Origin: Lenzites betulinus
Taxonomy: Eukaryota; Basidiomycota; Agaricomycetes; Polyporales; Polyporaceae
Direction of reading: 5' to 3'
DNA length: 64,000 nucleotides
Assembly: GCA_022264855.1 (NCBI GenBank)
Contig: JABYQU010000004.1
Coordinates: forward strand, 558,001-622,000
In this document: piece after piece, positions 44,310-54,068 of the stretch
Position numbering within the stretch: the stretch's first letter is position 1
Layout: each line of letters opens with the position of its first letter
The notes under the pieces: model-generated
Database searches by the model: none
What the model saw: only the letters and a program-made list of their open reading frames with translations
What the model was told of the DNA's origin: nothing
Translations under genes and position numbers: made by a program

Positions 44310-46607
44310 TGCCGCCGGCTGTACAATTCGAGGCTACTTCGTCCTGGCTCTTCCGGATCAGACGCTTATTCGACGCTTACTTCTATAGTATCATGATACT
44401 TAGCAGAAACCACGAGCAATCACAAGCAGAGTCGACTTGGGGTCCCTCCCCTCTAACAAATCAGCGGTCATCCGAGTCGAAGCCTGTAGCGAGATGCATT
44501 AGATTGATTCACAAGTCCAGTACTTGGGTCTGTATGCATTCTATGACGATCGAATTACTGGGACCTTCGTAGGGCCAACGCAAAGTACTGCCAGTTACAA
44601 GACAACGATTTTCCCTGAGGTACCGTAGAGAGGTTGCACAGGAGTTCTAGCGGGCGGTCCAATTCCAAGGTGCCTCAGGACGGATATCAAGTACGCAATT
44701 ATCAGATAAGATTGTAGCGACGACATGAGGATAACTTGATCATCGATCGGAATTGGCAAATCTATACCTTTCTCCCTTGACCCTCGCTGTCAGTACTTGC
44801 AGTATTTTGCTCATTATGCTCGACATCCTCTAGGAGAGCCACTGATGATGTCCATAAACTTCGACAGGGAGTAACACTGCATAATAGTAGTAGGACGACC
44901 CATTGGTGAGCACCCCTTCACATCTTCGGGGCATACTTGGCCACTAGCTGGTCGAAGGTCTTGACAAGCCAGTCCTGCTCGTTCATGACGATGATTCTTC
45001 ATCAACGCGGCGGCCTTGCCGCAAGGAGTCTGAGCCCGAGCCATCTGCACTGATCTGGACGCCTGGTGGTGCCGATAGGGTCCAACCTGGGACCCGACAT
45101 GCGAGTTCGCTGATTGGGACGGCAAGAGCCCGTTTCCAAAGCCCGGCTGGGGGAACCACGCTGCCATCACATCTTGAGCCCTCTCACCCCAAGCCGGGGG
45201 TGGAGGGGCGCTAAGATGGGGTGGGGAGGCGGTGGGTTGCTGGTGGGCAAAGTCAACGTGAGCCGTGCTGGTGCACAGCCCAGTCCAGTTGCAGCCACAT
45301 TGGAGCAGCGCTGCTTGCGCTGCGCCGTTGTCTGTAGTTTGATGTGGATTGTGCACCCACTCCGTTCCCGGCTGGGAAGAGAGCTGGGGCACAACGTCGC
45401 CGACCGCTGAGATGCAGTCGGCCATGGGACCGTGGGACGGGACATGCCTTGCATGTTGGCGTAGGTCTGGCCCGGGGGGAGGCCGGTGCGGTGCGGCTGG
45501 AGGTCCTATTGTCTAATATGAGCACCTTCAACATGTCGATAAGCAGCTGCTAGTCTTTCTCACCTGCTTGTGGTCCTCTGCCGGCCCTTGTGGCGGCAGT
45601 GTCGTTGCCAATGATGCTGCCACAAGAAGGGCTGACTGTGCATTGTGGAAGATGTTGTCGGCACCTGTCAAGCCAAGAAGTGTTGATGAGCCTGTGTTTC
45701 CGTCAGCGGCCAGGCACAGTGCCCAACAGAAACATAAGTGTCAATACTTCGTCTTTGTCCATCACTATCTCCATATCCGAAGGGGGGCCAGAAGACTGTG
45801 GTGACAGTGCCTAAAAAGTGAAGTGCAACGCTGAAACTGCAGACCGAACCCAGCTACGTTCAGTCTGCAGTGTAGGCGTTGCTGCCAACATCTTAGGGTG
45901 AGATGAAAGCAAATGCAAGAGTGGTTGTGGGGGTGGAGGAAGTATGATGAGATCCATGCTGTTTCCAAGCTAAATATGAGTCTGTTGCCTGCGATATACA
46001 CAACACATGTGTTGATTTCATTTATCCAAATATCATTACATTTAGAAGATGGAAGGCTTTTCCACATGCAGTGTGCTTATATCACAAGGGTGGGGACAGT
46101 CTATGGCATTACTAGGCTCACTGGCTGTGTCCAGCTGCCCATATACACGAGGAGGCTGTTTCCTACATACTAACAACAGCTGTGCACTACAAGCTTTCCT
46201 CGCATAGGGCCAGCATTGTGTCTCCGATAGCTCAGGCTGCAGGGTTGCTGTGCAAGTCACTTATCCCGGCATGTGTGGGTTCGCATTGGTATGAATTTCG
46301 CGCATGCGTTCTCATGAATGTGTAGTCAATGTAGACCATATTCAATCCTCCCGGGCTCGTGCCGCATGCAACATGCGCAACATGTTGCTTCCTGAGGCTG
46401 TGATTTCTGTTGAACTTCTCCACTGCGTACCGTTGATTTAGTATTCTAGCGCGGACGTCATGCCACACTTGGGTCATGTCAAATAGACATGCACCGCCAG
46501 ACGTATCGTGCTTGTCGGTGGCCATGCAGGCTCCGAGCTGAGAGTTCAGAACAATTCGCCGTCGAGTCCACCGCGGCGTACTACTGAACGATGCAAATAG
46601 TACGGTC
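44310..46607. other. gene-poor interval with degenerate ORFs
   Basis: No complete gene found. The longest minus-strand ORF (45425-44814, 203 residues) contains HLSAPPPPAWGERAQDVM and ALMKNHRHERAG. One base out of frame at 44986-44918 lies MNEQDWLVKTFDQLVAKYAP with KM-stop, which reads more like protein, so a frameshifted relic is possible. Another minus ORF (46525-46232, 97 residues) starts MATDKHDTSGGACLFDMTQV and is unrecognised. The segment is AT-richer than the duplicated DNA that follows. Confidence 0.35.
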
Positions 46608-46810
46608 GGCGCTTAGCGCTTAGATTGTTCTGGGGAAGTACGGCGGCGAAATAGGCGCCCGTTGTGTGCATCTCTCGAGTCTCTCCCACCGCTCGACCCG
46701 ATGTGCCTTCGCCTTGAACGTCAATCCAAGTAGCGACCTCTTCTGGTATCTTGATACTGACCCTTCTGACGAAGTTCACGACCCGACGACATTACGACTT
46801 TAACGACAAT

Positions 46811-48599
46811 ATGTTCCAAGACCATCGGCTCGAATCGCCTCCACCAACTTCGCGCTTCCGACGCCCGTGGTCCCCAGATCCATATGACCCTCTTCCATCC
46901 ACCTCCAACCTGAGGTATCCGACACAAGACGCAGCACATCTCGCGGAGTACAATGTCGCCGAACGGCGCCGTGAGCCGTCCGATGTGTCCGTGGAAGCCC
47001 TCGACCTCGCGGACTACGCCCGCACGCTCAACCGGAACGAGCACTACCTGGCCCAGCAGCCACCGTTCAGGCCGTACGATCCGTACCCGCCGTCGCCGCA
47101 GCTCTCGCGCCCTCTCGCACGCATGGACTCGCTCAGCCCGCCTTCTCTCGCATCGCCGTCCGCTTCTAGCTCGCAGTCGCACTTGTTCACACCCCGCTCG
47201 CCCATGCGGCGCCCCTTCTCCCTCCCGCCGCCCGCTCACTCTATGTACAGCGACCCCTCTACTGCGCACTTATCGCGGGGCCGGCAAGAGCAGGTCGTGA
47301 GTCCGTCCTCCGAGATCGACATCGCGCAGTTCCCGTCCTTCGCGCGTGGGTGGTATGCACCAGATCACCCCAACCCCCACCGCGCCCTCTCCCCGTCTGG
47401 CGCGCCAGACCTCAGAGGAGGTGGCGAAGCCAAGCAGGAACGATCCCCGTTCGACCCTGCATACACATTCGAGCGCGACCCCTTCCCCGAGCCGTACTCT
47501 CCGCCACCCACTTACCCGTACGGCTCGTCATATGGCTCGCACTCTGGATACTCCCGCGATCAGACTACTGTCCCCTGGGGCGGCAATGCGACTGATGGGG
47601 ACCATACGCTGGATCCGGAGACCAAGGAGGAGCGGATCCGTATGCTGGAGCGCGAGTTTGCCAGTGGCAAGCCTGGCCCGAAGGACGAGGAGGATCCGGA
47701 GCGGACGGTGGGCAGCGTCGACGAGCGGGGGCGGCTGATCACGCAGGGCCCCAAGAAGCGGCTCGCCGTGCGGTGGGTGCAGGTCCTGCTCGCGCTGACC
47801 GCCGCGGTGTCCTCTATATATGCTGCACTGGTGCGTACTCCGCCGCTACCGCCCCCGTCACCTTAATGTCTGCTTCTGCGGATGTTTTTCGCGTCGCGTC
47901 CGGCGTGTGCTCTTCGTGTTGCTCACTCCGCCGTTGCAGATCATCAAGCCGCCGTCGCCGGCTCCGCCCGCGAACAAGCTTCCCGCGTATCTCCTCTACG
48001 TGCTCTCGGTTCTCACGTTCCTCGGGTGCTCCTTCCTCTTCCTCATCTACCCATGCTGCTGTGGGGCGCGGAAGCCGAAGGCCTCGCCGTATACCGCAGG
48101 TCCGAGCGGGATGATGGTCCTGCCGGTGCAGGGGCTTCCGGGTGGGAAGCAGAAGAAGGGGAAGAAGGGAAAGGGCGGCCCAGGCGAAGGCGTCCAGGTG
48201 AACCTCATCATCGACCCGAGTATGTTCGGGCGCGACCGCGAGCGGGACCAGGACGAGGACGGCGGCGAGGATGAGGACGGTGGCGAGGACGAGGACTGCT
48301 CCGAGGCGCTGCCGGGGTTGTACGCGGGCTCGTCGCGCGTCGGCGAGATCGCTCACGGTGCTCACGCTGATCTCGTGCAGGTGCTGGCAGAAGTCGCGCT
48401 CGCCGCGCTCCGCGCGCAGGCTGCAAGAGTCCTCGAGCGCGGAGCATTGTCCGCCACATCGTCCTTGTGGGACTGCACCAACAGGCTCTCGACGGGCGAG
48501 TCCGAGAGCGGTGTGAGCGTGTCACCGACGTTGTCGACCAGGAAGAGCGGCGTGAGGTGCTTCTTCAGCGCTTCGCGTGCGCAAACGTCTGCGAGGTGA
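46811..48599 (+). CDS. conserved-looking two-pass membrane protein, unknown function (copy A)
   Basis: Two exons (46811-47830 and 47940 onward; intron of 109 bp, GTGCGT to CAG). The long N-terminus (about 320 residues, starts MFQDHRLESPPPTSRFRRPW) is Pro/Ser/Tyr-rich and predicted disordered. A conserved patch TKEERIRMLEREFASGKPGP precedes a basic stop-transfer (PKKRLAVRW). Two hydrophobic helices follow: VQVLLALTAAVSSIYAAL and AYLLYVLSVLTFLGCSFLFL, the second ending in IYPCCCGARK. A Gly/Lys segment and an acidic run (DEDGGEDEDGGEDED) come next. The reading frame then continues to 48599, but that tail is not frame-conserved in copy B, so the true C-terminus or another intron lies somewhere after 48300. 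No known family recognised. The Cys triplet after helix 2 could be lipidated. Confidence 0.65.
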
Positions 48600-48840
48600 G
48601 CGCAGTATTGAGCGCACACTCGTCCATGGTGTGCCCAATTTTGCCCATGGTGCACTTGGTGCAGGCGCAGTTGTAGTCGTTCGACGCGCAGGAGCAGCGC
48701 ACAGCTCGCGAGGTCGAGGGCGTGAGTTCAGCATTGGGCAAGCACCCGAGCGCGCGGCGACTTGGGCGCAAAGTCGCCAGTTTCCCACATTCACGCTCTT
48801 TGAACCCCACCACCATCTGCGGCGACGCCTGCATGATATC
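48275..48840 (-). CDS. possible Cys-rich secreted-type gene fragment, antisense to copy A tail
   Basis: On the minus strand two stretches have strongly GC-ending codons. One is CSCASNDYNCACTKCTMGKI (five cysteines in a pattern like small fungal secreted CFEM-like proteins). The other, one frame away, is ALKKHLTPLFLVDNVGDTLT with LSDSPVESLLVQSHKDD, then QHLHEISVSTVSDLADARR in a further frame. No clean intron joins them. Either I miss the splicing or the gene is broken. This is a weak call. Confidence 0.3.
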
Positions 48841-49999
48841 TCTGTAGGTAGGCTACATACTGTCTCGACAAAGGCGGGGACGAGCACAGAATCTGAGATA
48901 GAAATAGATACCAGCCAGCTGTGCAAGAGACAAACAGGCGGCGGGAGTACTCACAACGAGCTGACATCGGTGGGCAGCTTTACATTACATGGTACTACTG
49001 CTGAGCTGATACACTATGCCGTAGTGTACAAACTGCACAAGCGCATCAAGTGTGACCCGTACAAACGCAAACACCGCAATCGCTCCCGCGCGCCGTCCCT
49101 TGCACCGAGCATGCCTCCCACCCCGCCATCACACGCAGCGGCTGCCTGGGTGCCCCTCCGATGCTCGCCCAACAGCGCCACCTCCGTCGCCGCCACGGGG
49201 CTATGTTCAACGAGCCGGAGCCACACCCACTCATAGCCATCGGACGGCAGCTCGCAGGCACGCTCTGTCGCAGGCAGCACGCCGCAGCCCTACTCTGCGC
49301 GCCGGTCTCAGGCTCTTGCCTGAACTCGGGCTTCTGGCGCAACTGCCTGCCCGCGCGGCCTCGCGCGAAGCCTTCCTGCCCTGGCACCATGTCACTCGTG
49401 GCAGCGGCAGGCCACGATTTCGTACTACAACACATGGTGAGTCAATCTACTGCTGCTCCCTCGCCGCCGCCACCCGCTCTTCCCTTCTGTACCGCGCCGA
49501 GCCCTGTGCAAGCGGTGCTTCTAATCAGTCACGCTCTGCATGCCCGAGTACCAGATGCACGTACCTGATCGTCTGTGAGCACGACCAGCGCGCGCGCGTG
49601 GAGCGGGCTGCATTTCTGCAGAGATGCACTGCGGGTCAGCGAGCTGCAGGCCGGGACGGACGTGCCTGCGCGTCCTACACCCATGCTGTAGGGACGGTGC
49701 GAGCACGGCGCGGAGTCGTTGGCAAGCATCGAAGACGGAGCATCGCACGTCGCGGATAGATACCACGACGGCGGGGATCGGTGTGCAGCAGAGGAACGAG
49801 CTTGCCCGAGTGCAGCCCCGCCCCACCCTCTATTTGTACCCACACGGACATGGCGCTGCGCCGCGCACGGGCCTTGCACCTGCCGGGAGCTCTGCGCGCT
49901 CGCGTCCTCCGCCGCGCCCAGCCCCACGCACGTACGTACATCAGCATAACGTGTCGTAGTTGCGATATCGCCTATAATCGAGCAGTTTCACCGTGCGCT
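48841..49999. other. conserved segment of the duplication without a clear gene (copy A)
   Basis: Several mutually overlapping ORFs occur. A plus-strand ATG at about 49388 opens MSLVAAAGHDFVLQHM directly before a GTGAGT donor. On the minus strand HARALVVLTDDQ (near 49590) ends at a GTACGT donor, and a TAG acceptor near 49436 would continue it as YEIVACRCHE-stop. Both are preserved in copy B. I cannot decide between them. Confidence 0.3.
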
Positions 50000-52900
50000 A
50001 CTCTCCGCGTCGCGAGTCCGAAAGTCCCAGTCCGAATATGTGGGAGCCAGTCGTTGCCCGCCCCGCCCCACGTTTGGCGTGATCCGTATTGCTGACGGTG
50101 ACGTTCCACACAGGGCCTTGTGCCTCGGACCGCGGCGGCGTGCATCCGTGCTGCCTTGGCGTCGGAAAACACCCTTTGTTCCCCCGATACCATGGGCACC
50201 CACATCTCCCGCGTGCGCCCGCTCTGCCCGTCGCCCGACCCTGAGTACAGCACCCGACGCCGCGGCGACGCGACCGCCACTCCGGGATGGCTCGCCCATG
50301 CGTCCCGTGCCGTGCGCTCGCGATCCGAATCGTCTGTGATCGGGAGGCACGTCCGCCTGGCAAAGGCCTCGGGGGCCCCACAATGGATTGCCCGCCCCGC
50401 ACTGGGATCTCGCCCCCTCCCTGTGCCCTTCTGCGAACGCGCGCGTGTATAACCACCGCACGCACCCCCAGCGTCCGCACGCGTTCTGCGTCGAAATGAA
50501 AATCGACATTTTCTCGCATTTTCATGGCCCCGCAAAGACAATCGTGTACCCCCGGCCTCGCACCCGTCCCCGCGTGCTGGAAATTCGCATGCGCACTCGC
50601 CCATACACCACGGCCCGCATCCCGACGTGCGACGGGCGCCGCGCCGAAAATGTACAAGTGCACTTTCGGGCGAATTCATGGGCTCCCCCCGAGCGAAGTG
50701 TGTACCGCTCCCCGTACGCGGTCCGAGTGCACACGTCGATTTGCAACGCGACCCGGGGGGAATAGCGCAGGCCCTGCCCAATGTGCAATTTCGTGCATGT
50801 GCACCGAAGATCGCCCGCCGCGCACTGGGTTCTCGACGCGCTGCAGCGTAGCATTGTACGTCATCCTTCGTGCACAAAATGCATACACCCACTGAATTGC
50901 AGCGCGATCCGAGTAGAAAAAAGTCGGCTCTTTTTCGAGCGATTTCATGGACATAAACACATATTCGCTCACCGCGCGCCCAGTTCGCAAGCCCTCGCAG
51001 CGCGACTTTGGACGCGACCTCCCCTGTTAGTACGGCGCCCGACCCTGTAGTTGCGCAGCGATCCGCGCAGAAACCATTTTCGCCGTCTCGAGGCCATTCC
51101 ATGGGCACAGACAGTGGTTCGTCCACCCCGCGCCCAATTTGTGTTCCCGCGCTGCGCGCTTTCGAGCATCGACTCTCCTGTACGTGCCGCACACGCGTAT
51201 GAGTTTGCAGCGCGATACGAGCTGATCACATTTCCGTCCATTTCTTGCGATTTCGCGGACCCGCACAGAGAATCGTTCGCGCGCGGACGGGTATGCAGAC
51301 GCCTGGCGTGCCACTTCGCAGGCCGACTCGTGTATACGCCGCGCATGTACATGCGAAGTTGCACGCTTCTCCGAGCGAAACTCATTTCGCCCATTTCTCG
51401 AGCCATCTCGCGGGCGCGCTCAGAATATTATCCGCCACACAACGCATGCACGACGCCTCACCACGCAACTTCGACGACACGCTCCCATGCACAGACGGCA
51501 TGCGCTGACGCCGTCGCGACGTGATTGGAGAAGATTCGTTCGAGCTCCTTCTTGGGGCCATTGGGTGGGCCCGCATGGGGAACGGCTCACCACGCACTCG
51601 ATTCACATCGCCGCGAGTCGCAACCTGGTACGTCTCCTCCATGCCACGTACCGCACACCCTCACGGAGTTACAGTGCCATACGACTCGAACTCGGCTTTG
51701 CCTCTTAGACCGATCGCGGATGCGCACAGAAGATCGCTCGCGGGCCGACGAGTTCGACGACCAGGGATGTGGAACGTCGTGAGTGTAATCCTGTACACGC
51801 CTCGCACCCGCACGCGAAATCACACGCTGATCTGAGTAGAACTCGTTTCGCCCGTTTTCAGGACTTTTCGTGTGCTCGCGGAGAGATTTGCTTGTTCCGC
51901 AGCGAATTCTAGACCATATCCCGCGCAACTCGTAGGAAGCACTCTCGTGTATAGACGCTATACGCTCAGACCGTTGCAACGCGGTTCGAGAACATTAGAG
52001 TTGCACCCTCTTCGCAGACAGACAAATTCACGGCCTCGCATAGAGAACGTTTGCGCGCCGCTCAGTTCGCGTCCGCGCCACCTGCCATCTGGTATGTCCA
52101 CAGTAGTCCATGCTCCGCGCATGCTCACCTGGTTACAGCGCGATCTAACCCGACCGGAACTATCTCCGTCTCCTCCGCCATCGGCCGTGGACACCCAGCA
52201 AACGGCGCACTGCCAGCCGACGTCGCGGCTGCCCGCCGTGCGTATTCGTATGTTCCACCCGGTGTATGGAGTGCAAGCGGTCGTGTCGTTTCAGCGAATT
52301 TCATCGTGATCCGGTCACGACGCGATCCAGCCACTTTCGAGCCATGCCAATGGAAGCCGCCCTGGAAAATCATGCACAGACGGCTGGGTCTACGGACGCC
52401 CGCCGTAGAACGTTGTGCGTATGTCTCCATGTGTCGATTGCGTGCGTTAATGGGATTACCGGGACGTCTGTGCAGAGTGGTCCAGGTTCCTCGCACTGAG
52501 CCATCCCACGGCCGGGCACAGAAATCGCGCAACACCGTCATGAGATCACACACCCGCGCGACGCCGTTCTGGGGATGCGCTTCCATGCATCGACGGGGTG
52601 CGCACGCGCCGTCGCAACCCGATACGAGCCCCAATCAATGCCGTCCCTTGGGTGCCTTTGCCCGGCTCGACAAGAATAATCAGCGTGTCGGGCCCAGTTC
52701 GCGTCGTCCTGCGCCGCGTTTCGGTGCGTCTAGTCTCACACTAAATCGGCGTGCGCACCCCAGCTTACAGCGCCATCCAAGCGACGATGGTCCGTCGCCG
52801 TCGGTCGGTCTCGTTTCCGCCCGGGAGAAACATGCACCTCGAGCGTAGATATGGGCGCCCCACCCCGCTGCTCGACACCCGTGCTCCCTGCACGTACCAA

Positions 52901-53140
52901 AGCAACGCAGCAAGCGTCGACGCCATCGGAGCCAAAAAAATTATCGCCGCACCCGTACGCACTCGATAGGTTCGGCGGAAGGCGGACGGAGACAAATGCG
53001 CAAAATGGATTGACGGCGAATCGGATATTGGAACGCGCAGACGTTCTCGACCGGCACGCGGCGCTGCGGCATGCTCACACCCAGTACGTAGCCGCCGCGT
53101 CCTCTCGCTAGCTGACTTGTGTTTCCAGGGTGTCCCGCCC
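50000..53140 (+). repeat. degenerate tandem array, period about 154 bp (copy A)
   Basis: A recurring core resembling TTTCATGGGCCCGCACAGAG, followed by AATCGTTCGCCC and a GCGCCCA block, occurs with its ATGG-equivalent at about 50369, 50523, 50677, 50792, 50946, 51100, 51254, 51409, 51563, 51715, 51869, 52029, 52196, 52349, 52507, 52661, 52820 and 52977. Each is preceded some 45-50 bp upstream by a block like GCAGCGCGATCCGAGTAGAA. Spacing is mostly 152-160 bp; the one 115-bp unit is 158 bp in copy B. Units have diverged strongly. The many long ORFs here are by-products of GC-rich repeats, since 154 is not a multiple of three. Confidence 0.75.
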
Positions 53141-54068
53141 AGATCACGGCGCACAGAGGAAATTGCACGCCCCATCCCTGGCACCCTGCTCGTTACCGCC
53201 AAGTACGGCCTCGCGTACTGTGCATGATCCGACGAGCAGCTGGCCAGCGTGGACTCGGAGGGCATAAATTTCCTACTAGTGTTCGTGGCTACGTTTGTGC
53301 TGCAGGTCAAGAATATATTTTTGTTTCACCGGGCGAGCTATTGGCGGATGTGCTCGCTTTGAGCTTGCCGCAGAAGGAGAGCATGATCCCGGACAGCGCG
53401 TGCTGCCGCGCAGGCACCCTGGCCGCCCTCGTCCGCTGTCGGATACTCGAGATCGGACAGGGTGCCCCAAGATGGCGGCACACTCACGCGCGCTGTCCTG
53501 GAGGGCGCCGCGTCAAAAATCCCATTAATCCCGGATTGTGATATTAGTTGGATAAGTAATGTGTACTATGTACTAGTACTAGAGAGACAACACGCCGACG
53601 AGGTCGGCGTACTAGGTCAATCGACGGCGAACATGCTCTTACATGGTCGCAATGGCTCCGTACATCGACTCACTTTCCACTGTAACTGCGTCGGCATACG
53701 CTATACGACCGCTCGCACACGCGCACGGTAGCGAGAAGATACGCATGTCGCGGTCGTGCGACGTCTCGTCTCGACTCGGGACGTCCCGGCAGTTCAGGAC
53801 GCGCTCGAGTCGAGACGTCCCGGTAGTTCATCTGCGAGGGAGGCGAACGTCGGGGCACAGATCGTGCGGATGCTGCCGGCCTCGTACTGAGCTCAGAGGT
53901 GAAGTGTTAGCACCCGTAAACCGCGCAGGACGAACAAGCAACGCACCGTCTCGCCCGGCTCAGCCCCGAGATGAGCATGCAGGTGCCAGTGCTTGTGCCC
54001 ACTGTGCATGTTCGCCATCGGGGAAGGCTGCGTGTGATACCACAAGGCGCGGACTGGCGCGAGCGCGG
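53141..54068. other. end of copy A; no clear gene
   Basis: Unique sequence after the array, shared with copy B. It contains an AT-rich patch (AAGAATATATTTTTGTTTCACC near 53310; copy B has one more T) and the inverted repeat listed separately. ORFs show no family resemblance. Confidence 0.35.
53767..53817. repeat. 12-bp inverted repeat enclosing GGGACGTCCC (copy A)
   Basis: CGTCTCGACTCG (53767-53778) and CGAGTCGAGACG (53806-53817) are perfect reverse complements. The 27-bp loop contains the palindrome GGGACGTCCC. A related direct repeat, ACGTCCCGG(C/T)AGTTCA, overlaps. A hairpin could form in RNA or single-stranded DNA. The structure is preserved in copy B at 63698-63748. Confidence 0.7.

Larger units (their letters stand above)
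46608..54068 (+). repeat. segmental duplication, copy A
   Basis: This segment matches 56547-64000 in direct orientation. Coordinate offsets run from 9939 at the left edge, to 9882 around 49.5-50.7 kb, to 9932 at the right edge of the window, so there are net indels. I see no difference over the first about 1230 bp. From about 47843 to 49300 the copies differ often by substitutions and indels, and beyond 49380 they are again near-identical. The left breakpoint is at a doubled heptamer GCGCTTAGCGCTTA. Confidence 0.95.

Noticed and set aside
46721..47269. Minus-strand 182-residue ORF, perfectly kept in both duplication copies
   Set aside because: It is the antisense shadow of exon 1 of the membrane-protein gene, and its conservation follows from nucleotide identity.
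50000..51200. Very long minus-strand ORFs (up to about 400 residues) and their plus-strand partners
   Set aside because: They exist in several frames at once, are Arg/Ala/Gly-rich, and lie in a tandem repeat with a period that is not a multiple of three. Low stop-codon frequency in GC-rich repeats explains them.
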